Source of the DNA: Ferroplasma acidarmanus Fer1 | Lineage (GTDB): Archaea > Thermoplasmatota > Thermoplasmata > Thermoplasmatales > Thermoplasmataceae | NCBI RefSeq assembly: GCF_000152265.2 | Contig: NC_021592.1 | Span: 1,364,001-1,428,000 of the forward strand | Length of the DNA stretch: 64,000 bases | Reading direction: 5' to 3' | Shown here: positions 63,459-64,000 of the stretch, in pieces | Numbering within the stretch: position 1 is the first letter of the stretch | How the letters are laid out: each line of letters opens with the position of its first letter | Made by a program: the position numbers and the translations under genes | The notes under the pieces: generated by a model | Seen by the model: the letters and a program-made list of their open reading frames with translations, nothing else | Database searches by the model: none | Told to the model about the DNA's origin: nothing

Positions 63459-64000
63459 TTATTTATTTATCTTTTCATTGTTGCTTCCTGGAAGAGGGGC
63501 TTCTATGGTTCCTATATCTTCTATGCTCTTCCCTCTTTTTTTAGCAAAGTGTGCCACGAATATTCCTATTAAGGCAATAAGAATAACTGTGGCTGTTGTA
63601 GCCAGGCTGTATGGAAATACAGGAGGTATAACACTGAAATACACCCCGAATACCAGCACTATCAGAGATGTGATAGGCAATATTATATGTAAACCAATAT
63701 TTAATTCATGTAGTTTATGATATAGAAATGGCAAAGCGAAATCGCTCATTATATGACCGGCAAAAAGTGCCAGGCTTGCAATTGTGATCAGTATTATGTA
63801 ACCATAAAAAGGCCCATAGACCAGCCCTACAATAACACTTACAACTATACTGGATATTCCCATAAAAGCAATTGCGTTTGAAGGAGTTTTGTACTTTGGA
63901 TGAATTTTGACAAACCATGGCGGCATTACGCCATCCCTGGAAAATGAGTAAGATATCCTGCCAAGGACATTCAGTGGAGATACCATGGATACAAAAACAC
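63459..64000 (-). CDS. APC-family amino acid permease (C-terminal part)
   Basis: The C-terminal 180 residues of a multi-helix transporter; the frame runs off the window edge, so the true start lies outside. The visible part begins VFVSMVSPLNVLGRISYSFS, with RDGVMPPWFVKIHPKYKTPS, a segment typical of APC-superfamily amino acid permeases. Four to five membrane helices follow. The hydrophilic C-terminus ends in NEKINK. Substrate unknown. Confidence 0.8.
   Translation of the reverse strand, partial: VFVSMVSPLNVLGRISYSFSRDGVMPPWFVKIHPKYKTPSNAIAFMGISSIVVSVIVGLVYGPFYGYIILITIASLALFAGHIMSDFALPFLYHKLHELNIGLHIILPITSLIVLVFGVYFSVIPPVFPYSLATTATVILIALIGIFVAHFAKKRGKSIEDIGTIEAPLPGSNNEKINK

Noticed and set aside
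1-64000. Insertion sequences and rRNA genes
   Set aside because: No transposase with a DDE/DEDD or serine motif, no terminal inverted repeats flanked by target duplications, and no rRNA-like sequence was seen.

Overview
The window reads as chromosomal DNA of an acidophilic archaeon of the order Thermoplasmatales, most likely Ferroplasma or a close relative. It is AT-rich and carries archaeal information-processing genes: two TFB genes, PCNA, primase large subunit, SRP19, Gar1, NMD3, S8e, S3Ae, RNase P component 4, RNase Z, and a KEOPS Pcc1 candidate. Many starts are leaderless, and one tRNA has an archaeal bulge-helix-bulge intron. The strongest genus hint is a single-chain fusion of O6-alkylguanine-DNA alkyltransferase and endonuclease V (3813-4727), an arrangement described biochemically from Ferroplasma acidarmanus. 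The genus call is an inference, not a database match.

Layout. 1-3746 is the end of an integrated genetic element abutting the 3' end of tRNA-Leu(CAG): ribbon-helix-helix (RHH) regulators, a 54-aa protein, a prim-pol primase and a helicase-like ATPase. 3747-16874 is core chromosome: alkyltransferase-EndoV, MMPL/RND exporter, RNase P subunit, phosphoglycolate phosphatase, dihydroorotase, M24 peptidase, PriL, SRP19/S8e, a heterodimeric ABC exporter and a MazG-like protein. 17036-23243 is a type I restriction-modification operon hsdMSR plus a YgjP-like metalloprotein. 23298-38843 is a 15.5-kb integrated element bounded by a 17-bp repeat of the 3' end of tRNA-Leu(CAA). 38827-64000 is again core chromosome, with tRNA-Met (intron), tRNA-Gly, tRNA-Arg, a DUF3494 surface protein, arginine deiminase, glutamate dehydrogenase, PCNA, AdoHcy hydrolase, phosphoglycerate mutase, RNase Z and others, ending in a permease cut by the window edge.

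The 15.5-kb element is the accessory highlight. It has an XerA-like integrase next to the left att site and a second, compact tyrosine recombinase near the right end. A 235-bp noncoding region contains paired sites in exact dyad symmetry and is probably a replication origin. A tightly overlapping rightward operon (26368-34259) starts with an RHH regulator and two tiny genes, then a prim-pol/SF3 helicase. It continues through a cluster of small proteins, at least two and perhaps four of whose domains look like Sm/Hfq-type barrels, to a P-loop ATPase with a C-terminal HTH. A second noncoding region (34260-35338) has further repeat families. The right end carries a membrane protein and an adenine methylase/PD-(D/E)XK nuclease pair as cargo. 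No capsid gene was recognised, so plasmid or satellite is as likely as provirus.

The two tRNA-Leu-linked elements share a logic: a small RHH gene, then one or two mini-genes, then a prim-pol joined by ATGA start/stop overlaps. This suggests related replication-control modules at two tRNA-Leu genes.
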